Positions 1-7,463 of a stretch of DNA of 64,000 nt are shown here, piece after piece. The DNA is taken from positions 1 to 64,000 of the forward strand of contig JALWTX010000006.1 in NCBI GenBank assembly GCA_026993355.1. Reading direction: 5' to 3'. This DNA is from Flavobacteriales bacterium. Lineage in GTDB: Bacteria > Bacteroidota > Bacteroidia > Flavobacteriales > Flavobacteriaceae. Numbering within the stretch: position 1 is the first letter of the stretch; each line of letters opens with the position of its first letter. A program made the translations under genes and the position numbers. The notes below the pieces were generated by a model. That model was given only the letters and a program-made list of their open reading frames with translations. It searched no databases and was not told the origin of the DNA.

Positions 1-59
1 GATAAACTATAATCCTTCTGTGTGCGTTTAACGTAAACGCTTTTGTCTTTTTCTTTCAT
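1..59 (-). CDS. IS3-family transposase OrfA, N-terminal fragment
   Basis: Reading left from an ATG at 59-57 gives MKEKDKSVYVKRTQKDYSLS and then leaves the window. The VYVKRTQKDYSLS stretch resembles the start of the helix-turn-helix OrfA of IS3-family elements common in Bacteroidota, as I remember them. Only 20 codons (about 19.7) are visible, so I cannot say whether the element is intact. It transcribes away from the neighbouring outer-membrane-protein gene. Confidence 0.6.
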   Translation of the reverse strand, partial: MKEKDKSVYVKRTQKDYSL

Positions 60-100
60 TACACTTCTTTTTTTGTGTAACGCTATTTCAGGACGAGACA
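1..100 (-). mobile_element. End of an IS3-like insertion sequence (cut by window edge)
   Basis: The first 59 bases encode the start of an IS3-type OrfA on the minus strand. Upstream of it, read on the minus strand, lies a plausible terminal inverted repeat starting TGTCTCGTCCTGAAATAGCG (plus strand 81-100, ending in gagaca). IS3-family ends usually start with TG and end with CA, which fits a boundary at about base 100. The opposite end and any target duplication are outside the window, so the boundary is inferred. Confidence 0.6.
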
Positions 101-104
101 AAGT

Positions 105-120
105 AAAAAAAAAAAAAAAA
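105..120. repeat. A16 homopolymer tract
   Basis: Sixteen consecutive A residues lie just outside the inferred insertion-sequence end. A similar A17 tract lies at 4127-4143, so the two bracket the microprotein-GLPGLI-receptor operon. Such tracts are prone to slippage. No function is shown. The rest of 101-232 is simple AT-rich sequence with no gene or clear hairpin. Confidence 0.9.
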
Positions 121-232
121 CCAAATTAATTTTAAAAAAATTTTATTTTTTTGTAAAAAAGTGTTTTTATTATTAGAATATTTTTATTAATCGCTCATTT
201 TACAACAGGTTAAAAAGTTATAAAATAATATT

Positions 233-2839
233 TTAGAAACTATATTTTAAATTTAAAGCGATATATCCGGGCAAATAGGCCGTTTGTTCAAACAACTCAA
301 AATGATCTGTTTGGCTATGTTTGGTATATACCGGCTGATTGATATTCAAGATATTATTGCCTATTAAACTGATTTCTAAAGACTTGTTAATACTATAATA
401 GACAGTAGGGTTGATTTTAAAAATGTATTCATCTTGTAAAAAACTTAAATGTTCATATCCGCTATAAAATGCCCATTTTATTAAATTATGATTTATCTTT
501 CCGGTTATTTTGACATAAAAAGTGGTTGAAAAATATTTCCTATTAACTGACAATTTTTTATATTTACTCCAATAATCCTTCGTTTCTAATCCTATAGCAG
601 CATTTAACCACGATTTTTTATATTTCGAATATAAAGACCAATCTGTCTCAAATGTTTGATAAACAAAATCTTGTAAATTATTTTGATAAAATATTTGATG
701 TTCAGTTGACGACAAGCGACTATCTATTGACACAAAGAAATGTTTAAACAAAGATTTGTTCAAATTCAAGTTAATAAGGCTACTTTTGGTGGCGGGCATT
801 AAAAATTTTTGATAAAAATATAATTGCGGTGTAAAATGAATCAATTTTTCTTGAATATCATGCGTAAATAAATTATAATTTAAATTTAAACTATAGTAAA
901 AACGATATTTTTTTAAGTAATTTTGATAACTCAAAGCTATTTGATGCTTGGGCAAACTTTGTAGAGTTGTAGACAATTTACTCTGTGAAAGACTTTGAAA
1001 ATCGTCAAAAATATAATGAGAGTTTAGGTGCCTTGCTGAGATTGGGTTACGGGTATAACTATAAGTCAAATCCAAAGAATGCCCTATCCTAAACAAATAA
1101 GTCAAAGAAATAAATGGCGAAATATATTGATATACAGTTGCATAATGATTATGTTTTACTTTAACGTAATGCCAATAAACAGAAGTTATAAAATGCCAAG
1201 CCATTTGATTATATTTTAATTTAATGCCACCGAAGATGTCTGATTGAAACAAAATTAATTGATTTTGAATATGGGAATTATCTAATTCTGCCTCTAAATA
1301 ATCATTTTGGAATTGGTCGCCAATAACAAAAGAAGTATTGAAATATTTTCTCATGAAATTTGCCTTACCGGTTATGGCATAATCTGTTTTTTTATGGCGA
1401 TACACATAATCATCCGCCAAAATTGTCAAATTAAAATAACTTAAAAATGGATAATTAGCTGACAAATTAAACAAATCATGACGGTGGCGATAATTATAAG
1501 ATAAATTGAGGTCCGCAGTCCAATAATCACTTATAGTTCTGTTATAATTAAAATCAGCACCAAAATTTTTATGTTCACGGACAAATCCGTTATTCAAAAG
1601 TTTTTCATTGGCCATATTATGATAAATACCTCTATCTTTTTGCCAAGTAACGGTTAGTAAAACAGACATCAAATCATTAGTCGACAAACGACCCGAAAAT
1701 TTATTAAAAGCGTTAACAATAAAGTAGTGGCCGGCTAAACTATTATCATTGTGTAAGGTTTGTCCGGTCATAAACCGCCGCGTCTGATTATTCATTTCTG
1801 TTTGTTGCATATAGTTAAGAAGATAGAACCCCAGAAAACGATAATGATGTGGTTTTTGCCAAACCAAATTAAGACCGGCAAATTTTGTTTGTCGCTGTTT
1901 AACATCATCTTTTTTAAGCAAAAAAAGCGGTATATTTTCTTCATCAATCTCTATCATACCCGAATGGATATGGCCTTTGAGGTAGGTTTCCACGCCACCT
2001 GTAAAATCGATATAATCATTTAGCGTTAAAGCTTTTTCGCCCAAATTATTGACATCAGAAATCAAAGCTAAATTAGCATGATGGGTAAATTTAAACAGGT
2101 TAAGATGTACTTTATAACGTTTATCCACACTTAATCCACCCAATATATTTCCTTTTATGGCAGACATAAAAGATGTTTTGATATTTACATTTAAAGCGCG
2201 AATACCATTTTTGTTTTTAGCATCAAATTCCGATTTATAGTTTTGATAAAAGGAAATACCTGATACCATTTGTGCATCAATGTTTTCAGTGGCAATTTGT
2301 TGTTGACGGTTAAAAAAATCTTTATCATTGATAAGGATCTTATCAATTGGTTTGCCGTTCTGCATAATCTTTCCATTCTTGTCGATTTGAATGCCAGGAA
2401 GCTTTTGAACCAAGTCCTTTAAATTTCGTTCGCTACCATCTGTCAAAGCTTTTAAATTATAAACAATGGTATCTTTTTTTTGTATAAATTCGGGAATTTC
2501 TGCATGGATAATCACTTCTTTTAAGTTGGTGTGTGCTGGATACAACGTAAAGGTCAATCCGGTTAATTGCACCTTCTTTAGCACCTTTTTAACAACAGAC
2601 TTGTAGCCAAAATAAGTTATTTTGATCGTATATTGTGGCGAATCCGGTACAGAAGCCTCAAAATAGCCTGTTGCATCGGTCAGTGTGTATTTTATAATGC
2701 GCTGTTTCGATTTTAGAATAACATTTGCTTGAGGCAAGGGCTGACCGATACTGTCAAGCACTTTTCCGGTGATCAAAGTTTGCCCTTGTACCGACCAAAC
2801 CAAGCTAAATAAAACAATTAAGACTGAATTTTTCACCAA
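233..2839 (-). CDS. TonB-receptor-like outer-membrane beta-barrel protein with CarboxypepD_reg-like domain
   Basis: This is an 868-residue outer-membrane protein. Residues 1-20 form a signal peptide with probable cleavage before Gln (VQG/QTL). Residues 21-100 look like a carboxypeptidase regulatory-like (CNA-B type) domain (GKVLDSIGQPLPQANVIL, then FGYKSVVKKV). Residues 115-215 resemble a TonB plug (LKDLVQKLPGIQIDKNGK). The rest is rich in alternating aromatic and polar strands and ends in Phe, as barrel proteins do. It belongs with the outer membrane beta-barrel family rather than classic SusC. It starts 6 nt after the GLPGLI gene, so the two are probably cotranscribed. The substrate is unknown. 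It may move or respond to the microprotein encoded upstream, which is inference. Confidence 0.85.
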   Translation of the reverse strand: MVKNSVLIVLFSLVWSVQGQTLITGKVLDSIGQPLPQANVILKSKQRIIKYTLTDATGYFEASVPDSPQYTIKITYFGYKSVVKKVLKKVQLTGLTFTLYPAHTNLKEVIIHAEIPEFIQKKDTIVYNLKALTDGSERNLKDLVQKLPGIQIDKNGKIMQNGKPIDKILINDKDFFNRQQQIATENIDAQMVSGISFYQNYKSEFDAKNKNGIRALNVNIKTSFMSAIKGNILGGLSVDKRYKVHLNLFKFTHHANLALISDVNNLGEKALTLNDYIDFTGGVETYLKGHIHSGMIEIDEENIPLFLLKKDDVKQRQTKFAGLNLVWQKPHHYRFLGFYLLNYMQQTEMNNQTRRFMTGQTLHNDNSLAGHYFIVNAFNKFSGRLSTNDLMSVLLTVTWQKDRGIYHNMANEKLLNNGFVREHKNFGADFNYNRTISDYWTADLNLSYNYRHRHDLFNLSANYPFLSYFNLTILADDYVYRHKKTDYAITGKANFMRKYFNTSFVIGDQFQNDYLEAELDNSHIQNQLILFQSDIFGGIKLKYNQMAWHFITSVYWHYVKVKHNHYATVYQYISPFISLTYLFRIGHSLDLTYSYTRNPISARHLNSHYIFDDFQSLSQSKLSTTLQSLPKHQIALSYQNYLKKYRFYYSLNLNYNLFTHDIQEKLIHFTPQLYFYQKFLMPATKSSLINLNLNKSLFKHFFVSIDSRLSSTEHQIFYQNNLQDFVYQTFETDWSLYSKYKKSWLNAAIGLETKDYWSKYKKLSVNRKYFSTTFYVKITGKINHNLIKWAFYSGYEHLSFLQDEYIFKINPTVYYSINKSLEISLIGNNILNINQPVYTKHSQTDHFELFEQTAYLPGYIALNLKYSF

Positions 2840-2845
2840 ATTAAA

Positions 2846-3589
2846 TTAATTTCCGGGTGTGCAAGTTGCACATTTTTGATTAATGACTTGGTTTTTGCGC
2901 TTGTTCTGTTTAAAAATTTCAAAATACTGTTGCGCCGTCAAATAATTACCATCAGGTTTTGGTATTTGTATTTTCGGCGGCTTTTTTAAATAAGTAATTT
3001 GCTCCGCTTCATAATTATAAACTCCCATTTTCAACTTTAAAATCAAACCGGGTAAACCTTGAAAGTTACGTGGACCAACATTTACCGGAATATCTTCGGT
3101 AAACCAAGCCGTAATAGGAACGTCTTGATAGGTGGTTACGGCTTTTTGAATGGTAAAACCTTTCATCTGTTTGATAGAATCCAAAATTTGCCATTTTAAG
3201 GCCGGCAGACTATCTTTAATGTCATAGGTTGTGCCATGGATAAATAATTTACGGATATATAATTTTTTTGGATAATTGATATAATAAATATCCGTAATTC
3301 GAGTATCTATTGTAACGACATTGATATTGGTTTGGTATTTAGAAACTTCCGTTGTATCGGCATCTTTAAAAACACTTCCCTTACTTAAGGGAAAAAACAA
3401 ACTGGCGGTGTCATTTTTGATCAAATAATGGTAAACCTTTTCTTTTAGTTTTTTGATAGATGCAGGCGTATAATATTTTAAAAACTTCTTTTCGGGTAAG
3501 TCGTTATGCTTGCTATAAAGAATTTTTATATTTTGGGCATTAATACTGAATTTTAAAAGAAGTATAAAAATTAATATAATCTGTTTCAT
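2846..3589 (-). CDS. GLPGLI family secreted protein
   Basis: The motif that names the family is present (NFQGLPGLILKL). I chose the start at 3589 (MKQIILIFILLLKF, 247 residues), which puts the signal peptide at the N-terminus with cleavage before Gln (NAQ). An upstream in-frame ATG at 3610 would add seven residues and run into the hairpin, so I think it less likely. GLPGLI proteins are periplasmic or surface proteins of Bacteroidota with no established biochemical role, often found beside TonB-receptor-like genes, as here. The C-terminus carries a CxxC (QKCATCTPGN), which could bind metal or form a disulfide. It is the middle gene of a three-gene minus-strand operon. Confidence 0.85.
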   Translation of the reverse strand: MKQIILIFILLLKFSINAQNIKILYSKHNDLPEKKFLKYYTPASIKKLKEKVYHYLIKNDTASLFFPLSKGSVFKDADTTEVSKYQTNINVVTIDTRITDIYYINYPKKLYIRKLFIHGTTYDIKDSLPALKWQILDSIKQMKGFTIQKAVTTYQDVPITAWFTEDIPVNVGPRNFQGLPGLILKLKMGVYNYEAEQITYLKKPPKIQIPKPDGNYLTAQQYFEIFKQNKRKNQVINQKCATCTPGN

Positions 3590-3632
3590 AAAAAAAAATT
3601 TAATTGGCATCTTTCGTCAGAATGATGCCAAT
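3590..3632 (-). terminator. Hairpin plus T-run between microprotein and GLPGLI gene (attenuator-like)
   Basis: On the minus strand a 9-bp perfect stem (ATTGGCATC / GATGCCAAT, plus-strand 3603-3611 and 3624-3632, 12-nt loop) is followed after a few bases by nine T residues that run directly into the GLPGLI ATG. This looks like a partial intrinsic terminator or a processing and stability hairpin. It would let the microprotein be made in excess over the two downstream genes. Read-through is inferred from the operon layout. Confidence 0.55.
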
Positions 3633-3640
3633 ATTATTAA

Positions 3641-3868
3641 TTATTCAACCGGGACACAATGTGTAACGACGACAGTAACCTGATAAAACCCTCCATTTCC
3701 ATCGTCTGATGTATAAGTATGTGCGGTAGATGTACATTTATATCCCCCAGCCTTTTCCGGCATTTCAACCTTTTTAACATCCAATTTAAGATTTTGTTTT
3801 TCTTTTATAGTATTAGCTTGCATACTAATTGCAAAAAACAAAGTTAAAAGTAAAACTAATTTTTTCAT
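3641..3868 (-). CDS. Small secreted microprotein with two cysteines
   Basis: The gene encodes 75 residues. I chose the ATG at 3868 because it begins a clear Sec signal peptide (MKKLVLLLTLFFAISMQANT, cleavage after residue 18 or so); the open frame reaches back to 4024 but the extension is non-hydrophobic and overlaps a hairpin. The mature part is about 56 residues with a Lys-rich front half, a Gly-Gly at 41-42, and two cysteines (45 and 71) flanking a Thr/Ser/Gly-rich stretch (TSDDGNGG then VTVVV), so a single disulfide is possible. I do not recognise a family. It is first in an operon with GLPGLI and receptor genes. It could be a signalling peptide, a toxin, or a modified peptide precursor; none is shown. 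Confidence 0.7.
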   Translation of the reverse strand: MKKLVLLLTLFFAISMQANTIKEKQNLKLDVKKVEMPEKAGGYKCTSTAHTYTSDDGNGGFYQVTVVVTHCVPVE

Positions 3869-3953
3869 AATTATTAAATTTTTAATTAAACTTATTTTTT
3901 GATTTTTTTGACAAGCCATTTCACTTCCCTCATCATAAGAAGTTACGCACTTC

Positions 3954-4003
3954 AAACCATGTTTAACTAAAAATGTGTAACTTTGTGTCGTTAAACATGG
4001 TTT
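3954..4003. promoter_or_regulatory. 14-bp perfect inverted repeat upstream of microprotein operon
   Basis: AAACCATGTTTAAC (3954-3967) and GTTAAACATGGTTT (3990-4003) are exact reverse complements separated by 22 nt. The spacer contains the plus-strand TAACTTTG element. The repeat lies about 90-135 nt upstream of the microprotein ATG, so it could be an operator for a dimeric regulator or a remnant of a mobile element end. No regulator gene is adjacent. Confidence 0.5.
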
Positions 4004-4060
4004 AACTTTCACAGGGAACGTCACCAGAAGTTTCCAGACGTCAAGGTGATGTTCCTTTTT
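3978..4060 (+). ncRNA. Candidate small RNA (promoter element plus terminator hairpin, no ORF)
   Basis: A perfect Bacteroidota -7 element TAACTTTG (3978-3985) is followed within 30 nt by a strong hairpin: GGAACGTCACC (4015-4025) pairs with GGTGATGTTCC (4045-4055) with one G-U pair, and a T5 run follows (4056-4060). No plus-strand gene lies upstream that would need this terminator. The simplest reading is a short transcript of about 70 nt starting near 3988. No clear -33 TTG was found, so this stays a candidate. It is divergent from the microprotein operon. Confidence 0.3.
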
Positions 4061-4126
4061 GATTTAAAATTTGTTAACTAAAGCATAAGCAAATTATTTT
4101 GGTTGTTCTGACAACAAATGTAAGTC

Positions 4127-4143
4127 AAAAAAAAAAAAAAAAA
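4127..4143. repeat. A17 homopolymer tract
   Basis: Seventeen consecutive A residues between the candidate small RNA and the small membrane protein gene. It mirrors the A16 tract at 105-120 on the far side of the microprotein operon. It may be slippage-prone or merely reflect base composition. Confidence 0.9.
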
Positions 4144-4402
4144 CAAACCAAGCAATTAGCAATATTTTTTAAATATTTTATCGTCAAAAGCATTATTTAT
4201 TGACAATATTTTAAACAAGCATTTGTTTTTCAATTAGTTATAAATATAAAGACCAGGGCATAAAGAAGAAAGGAATCTAATGATATAGTGTATTATTAAC
4301 CCTTTTATTCATTACCTTCGTTTTTTATTAAAATATGATATATCCCACCACCAAACTTCCAACTGACTTAAAAAAATAATAGGTGATGAGCCTGTTGACT
4401 TT

Positions 4403-4954
4403 GTGATAAAACCCAAATGGAATTATACCAGAAAAAAAGCACGTACTTTTATAATAATGAGCCTTATTTGGAACGGTATTGTTGGCCTTTTCTTATATGC
4501 TATGTATGTCCCTTTATTAACAAAGGGAAAAGTTCATTTCAAATCTAATGGTGTACCGGTAGTTGCAAGCTTGGATAATTTAAAACCTTTATTAGTACCC
4601 AGTCTTATCATATCCGTATTCTTGGTCATTGGTATTATTATGATTGTCTGGAGCTTTACCAGCTACTTTCAAAAAGGCAGTATCTTTGTGGCTACACCCA
4701 CAAGATTTATTAAATACAGACCTAACCTAATCAACCTGTACGATTGGGGACAATTTACAGGGAACAGCCGTATACATTTAAATAAAACAAGTGGAAGTAT
4801 AGAGTTTTTGTTAAAAACCGGAAAAATATATAAAAACGACGGAAATAAAAGATTTGTTCCCGACAAAATCGAAATAGCCGGTATTCCCAATGTGCTGGAA
4901 GTAGAAGAAATATGCCGGAAAAGAATTAAACAAAATGCCCCGGCACCGGCTTAA
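4403..4954 (+). CDS. Small membrane protein with PH-like C-terminal region
   Basis: The protein has 183 residues. Two transmembrane segments are visible (about residues 16-37 and 60-85), followed by a soluble part starting GSIFVATPTRFIKYRP and containing NLYDWGQFTGN, then IEIAGIPNVLEVEEI. That pattern, two helices then a beta-rich stretch ending in a helix, resembles bacterial PH-domain (bPH) membrane proteins, but the match is by eye. The frame opens with GTG at 4403; the first in-frame ATG is at residue 19, which would cut into the first helix, so GTG is preferred. It stands alone between the accessory region and lptG-like, converging on the latter. Function is unknown. Confidence 0.6.
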   Translation: MIKPKWNYTRKKARTFIIMSLIWNGIVGLFLYAMYVPLLTKGKVHFKSNGVPVVASLDNLKPLLVPSLIISVFLVIGIIMIVWSFTSYFQKGSIFVATPTRFIKYRPNLINLYDWGQFTGNSRIHLNKTSGSIEFLLKTGKIYKNDGNKRFVPDKIEIAGIPNVLEVEEICRKRIKQNAPAPA

Positions 4955-5043
4955 TAAATATAACGGAAACACCTTTTCTTAGCCGTACTACAAAAGTAGA
5001 AAAGAGAATTTCAAATTATCAAAACATGCTATGCCGTTAGGGG

Positions 5044-6123
5044 TTATTTTTTGGCGCGCCAAACCAAATAAATGGCCAATAAGCCAAAAATTATATTAGG
5101 AATCCAAGCAGCCCAAAAAGGGCTGAAGCCCGATTTTATGACCATGACCCCAAAAATGCGGTCGAACAAAATGTATAGCATAGAAACAGTTATACCAAAA
5201 GCCAAATTGCCCCCCATACCGCTTCGCCGTTTTTGCGATGCCATAGCCACCGCAATAAAGGTCAAAATAAAAGCCGAAACGGGCAAGCTCATCCGCTTGT
5301 ATTTTTCGAGCTCAAATTTTTTAATATTTTTAGAGCCTCGCATTTTTTCCTTTTCAATAAACTTGTTGAGCTCTGTATAATTTAAACCTTCCGCAATATA
5401 AGTCACCGGTGTTAAATCATCAAGCGTAAAATTAAAGACCGTATCTTGCACCGCCTTCTTAACCAGTTTTTCCCGGTTTTTTAAATAAAACCGTTCCCGT
5501 AAATTATGCAAAGTATATTTTTTCGTTTCGGGATGATAAACAATACGATCGGCAAATAATTTGGATTTTAAACTGTCACCGACAACTTCTTCCATCATAA
5601 AATTATAAGCCGTACGGTTTTTATGATTAAGATTGGACGCAAATATATAATGTGTCGGGTCAATCTGCCGGTACACATCATTGGTCTGACGGGCTTTAAA
5701 CGAACGGTTATGGACATATTTGACCCAAAACTCGTTATAACCAATTCGCGCTTTTGGAATAATCGAAAGGTTTAAAAACAAAACGGTCAAAGCAATAATG
5801 GTAGCGCCAATAAGGTAAGGACGCAACAAGCGCATAAAAGGCATACCGGTATTGAGCATGGCAATTATTTCGGTATTTTGTGCCAAACGCGAGGTAAACC
5901 AAATAACCGATAAAAATAAAAAAATAGGAAAAAGAATATTAAAAAAATACAATAAAAAATCGCCGTAATACCCTAATATTTCGGATAAAGGCACCTTATG
6001 CTCAATAAATTTATCAATTCTTTCAGACAAATCTAAAATAATTGAAATAGGCACAAACAGCAACATTAAGCCTAAAAAGGTGCCGAAATAGCGTTTTAAA
6101 ATGTATTTATCAATTACTTTCAT
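5044..6123 (-). CDS. LptF/LptG family LPS export permease
   Basis: This 359-residue protein has the YjgP/YjgQ layout: three N-terminal membrane helices (about 12-35, 52-80, 100-125), a central periplasmic beta domain of roughly 150 residues, and three C-terminal helices (about 275-355). The N-terminal KVIDKYILKRYFGTFLGLML is typical. In the family, LptF and LptG form the membrane part of the LptB2FG ATPase that pulls lipopolysaccharide from the inner membrane. Which of the two this is cannot be told; I use no symbol. It begins 29 nt after tgt and probably shares its transcript, a pairing common in flavobacteria. No LptB or second permease is in the window. Confidence 0.9.
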   Translation of the reverse strand: MKVIDKYILKRYFGTFLGLMLLFVPISIILDLSERIDKFIEHKVPLSEILGYYGDFLLYFFNILFPIFLFLSVIWFTSRLAQNTEIIAMLNTGMPFMRLLRPYLIGATIIALTVLFLNLSIIPKARIGYNEFWVKYVHNRSFKARQTNDVYRQIDPTHYIFASNLNHKNRTAYNFMMEEVVGDSLKSKLFADRIVYHPETKKYTLHNLRERFYLKNREKLVKKAVQDTVFNFTLDDLTPVTYIAEGLNYTELNKFIEKEKMRGSKNIKKFELEKYKRMSLPVSAFILTFIAVAMASQKRRSGMGGNLAFGITVSMLYILFDRIFGVMVIKSGFSPFWAAWIPNIIFGLLAIYLVWRAKK

Positions 6124-6152
6124 TCTAATTGCAAATCATAAAATTAAAAAAA

Positions 6153-7283
6153 TTATAAACGTTGCCCTAATTTACGCACCATTTCCTCCTTCCAAGGTTT
6201 AAAATCGCCCGCGATAATATGCTGGCGTGCTTGACGTACCAGCCACAAATAAAAACCTAAATTGTGAATAGAAGCAATTTGCTTGCCCAAAAATTCGTTG
6301 GCAGCAAATAAATGTCTTAAATAAGCTTTGGAGTAATCCGCATCAACAAAAGTAATACCCATGGGATCAAGGGGAGAAAAATCATTTTTCCATTTGGCAT
6401 TTTTAATATTGATCGTCCCTTCTGAGGTAAATAACATACCGTTGCGGGCATTGCGGGTCGGCATCACACAATCAAACATATCGACCCCCAAGGCAATATT
6501 TTCCAAAATATTAACGGGTGTCCCAACGCCCATTAAATAGCGTGGTTTATCTTTGGGCAAAATATCGCAAACCAATTCGGTCATCTCATACATCATCTCG
6601 GCAGGTTCGCCCACCGACAAGCCTCCAATGGCATTACCGTCAGCTCCTTTTGACGCAATATATTCGGCCGACCGAATACGCAAATCTTTGTAAGTGCTGC
6701 CTTGTACAATAGGGAACAAACTTTGTTCATAACCATATTTAGGAGGCACTTTTTGCAAATGATCGATACAACGGTCCAGCCACCGATGGGTCATCTCCAT
6801 AGATGATTTGGCATATTTATAAGCCACCGGATAGTCAGTACATTCATCAAAAGCCATAATAATGTCCGCCCCAATGCTACGCTGAATTTCCATCACGCGT
6901 TCGGGTGAAAAAAAATGATAAGACCCATCAATATGCGACTTAAATTTGACGCCTTCTTCTGTTATTTTACGCCTGTCTGACAACGAATAGACTTGAAAAC
7001 CACCACTATCGGTCAAAATATTTCGATCCCATCCCATAAATTTGTGCAAGCCGCCGGCTTGTTCCAGTATCTCAGTACCCAGACGCAAATATAAATGATA
7101 GGTATTGCCTAAAATGATGTCAGGATTTATATCTTGCTTTAATTCACGTTGATGCACAGCTTTTACCGTACCAACGGTTCCAACCGGCATAAAAATGGGT
7201 GTTTCAATCTTGCCATGTGCCAATTCTATCGTTCCTGCACGCGCTTTGGTCTCTTTATCTTGCTTGATTAAATCAAATTTCAT
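6153..7283 (-). CDS. tgt: tRNA-guanine transglycosylase (queuine tRNA-ribosyltransferase)
   Basis: This 376-residue enzyme exchanges guanine 34 of GUN-anticodon tRNAs for a 7-deazaguanine in the queuosine pathway. The substrate-binding DSGGFQVYSL (near residue 93), GGLSVGE, and the nucleophile region FDCVMPTRNARNG (near 260-272) are all present. The family's zinc site is altered: where E. coli has CxCxxC before NYSRAYL, this protein has MGITFVDADYSKAYL with no cysteine, although the later His of IHNLGFYL is kept. I believe other Bacteroidota share this loss, but cannot check. The gene is the first of a tgt-lptG pair. Confidence 0.97.
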   Translation of the reverse strand: MKFDLIKQDKETKARAGTIELAHGKIETPIFMPVGTVGTVKAVHQRELKQDINPDIILGNTYHLYLRLGTEILEQAGGLHKFMGWDRNILTDSGGFQVYSLSDRRKITEEGVKFKSHIDGSYHFFSPERVMEIQRSIGADIIMAFDECTDYPVAYKYAKSSMEMTHRWLDRCIDHLQKVPPKYGYEQSLFPIVQGSTYKDLRIRSAEYIASKGADGNAIGGLSVGEPAEMMYEMTELVCDILPKDKPRYLMGVGTPVNILENIALGVDMFDCVMPTRNARNGMLFTSEGTINIKNAKWKNDFSPLDPMGITFVDADYSKAYLRHLFAANEFLGKQIASIHNLGFYLWLVRQARQHIIAGDFKPWKEEMVRKLGQRL

Positions 7284-7302
7284 ACAATAAAAAAATTTGC
7301 TG

Positions 7303-7310
7303 CAAAGATA
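7303..7310 (-). promoter_or_regulatory. -7 promoter element for tgt-lptG
   Basis: On the minus strand TATCTTTG matches the Bacteroidota primary-sigma -7 consensus TAnnTTTG exactly and lies 20 nt before the tgt ATG. No good -33 TTG is seen at the expected distance. Confidence 0.6.
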
Positions 7311-7463
7311 ATTTATTTAATCTATTCAGGTGATTTTTTAAAATTTTGTTGCAATTAACAAGAGATTAAAATTTTAGCTTGATATTTTATTAACTTTACC
7401 ACACCAATAAAATAGTATTTAAGCAGTCATGAAATATCTTGATTTTATAAACAACTTGATTTT

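Larger units (their letters stand above)
3869..4402. other. Gene-poor stretch between microprotein gene and small membrane protein gene
   Basis: About 530 bases carry no convincing protein gene. From left to right it holds the probable leader of the microprotein gene, a 14-bp inverted repeat (3954-4003), a TAnnTTTG element on the plus strand (3978-3985), a terminator-like hairpin with T5 (4013-4060), a short TTGT/ACAA hairpin near 4101-4115, and an A17 tract (4127-4143). The rest up to 4402 is plain AT-rich sequence, with a weak promoter-like TACCTTCG near 4313. Confidence 0.7.

Noticed and set aside
2121-2129. Perfect DnaA box TTATCCACA
   Set aside because: Single copy inside the receptor coding sequence; one match of nine bases is expected by chance in 64 kb.
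3869-4024. Longer start (ATG at 4024) for the microprotein
   Set aside because: The extra 52 residues are not signal-like, cross a 14-bp inverted repeat, and precede a normal signal peptide start.
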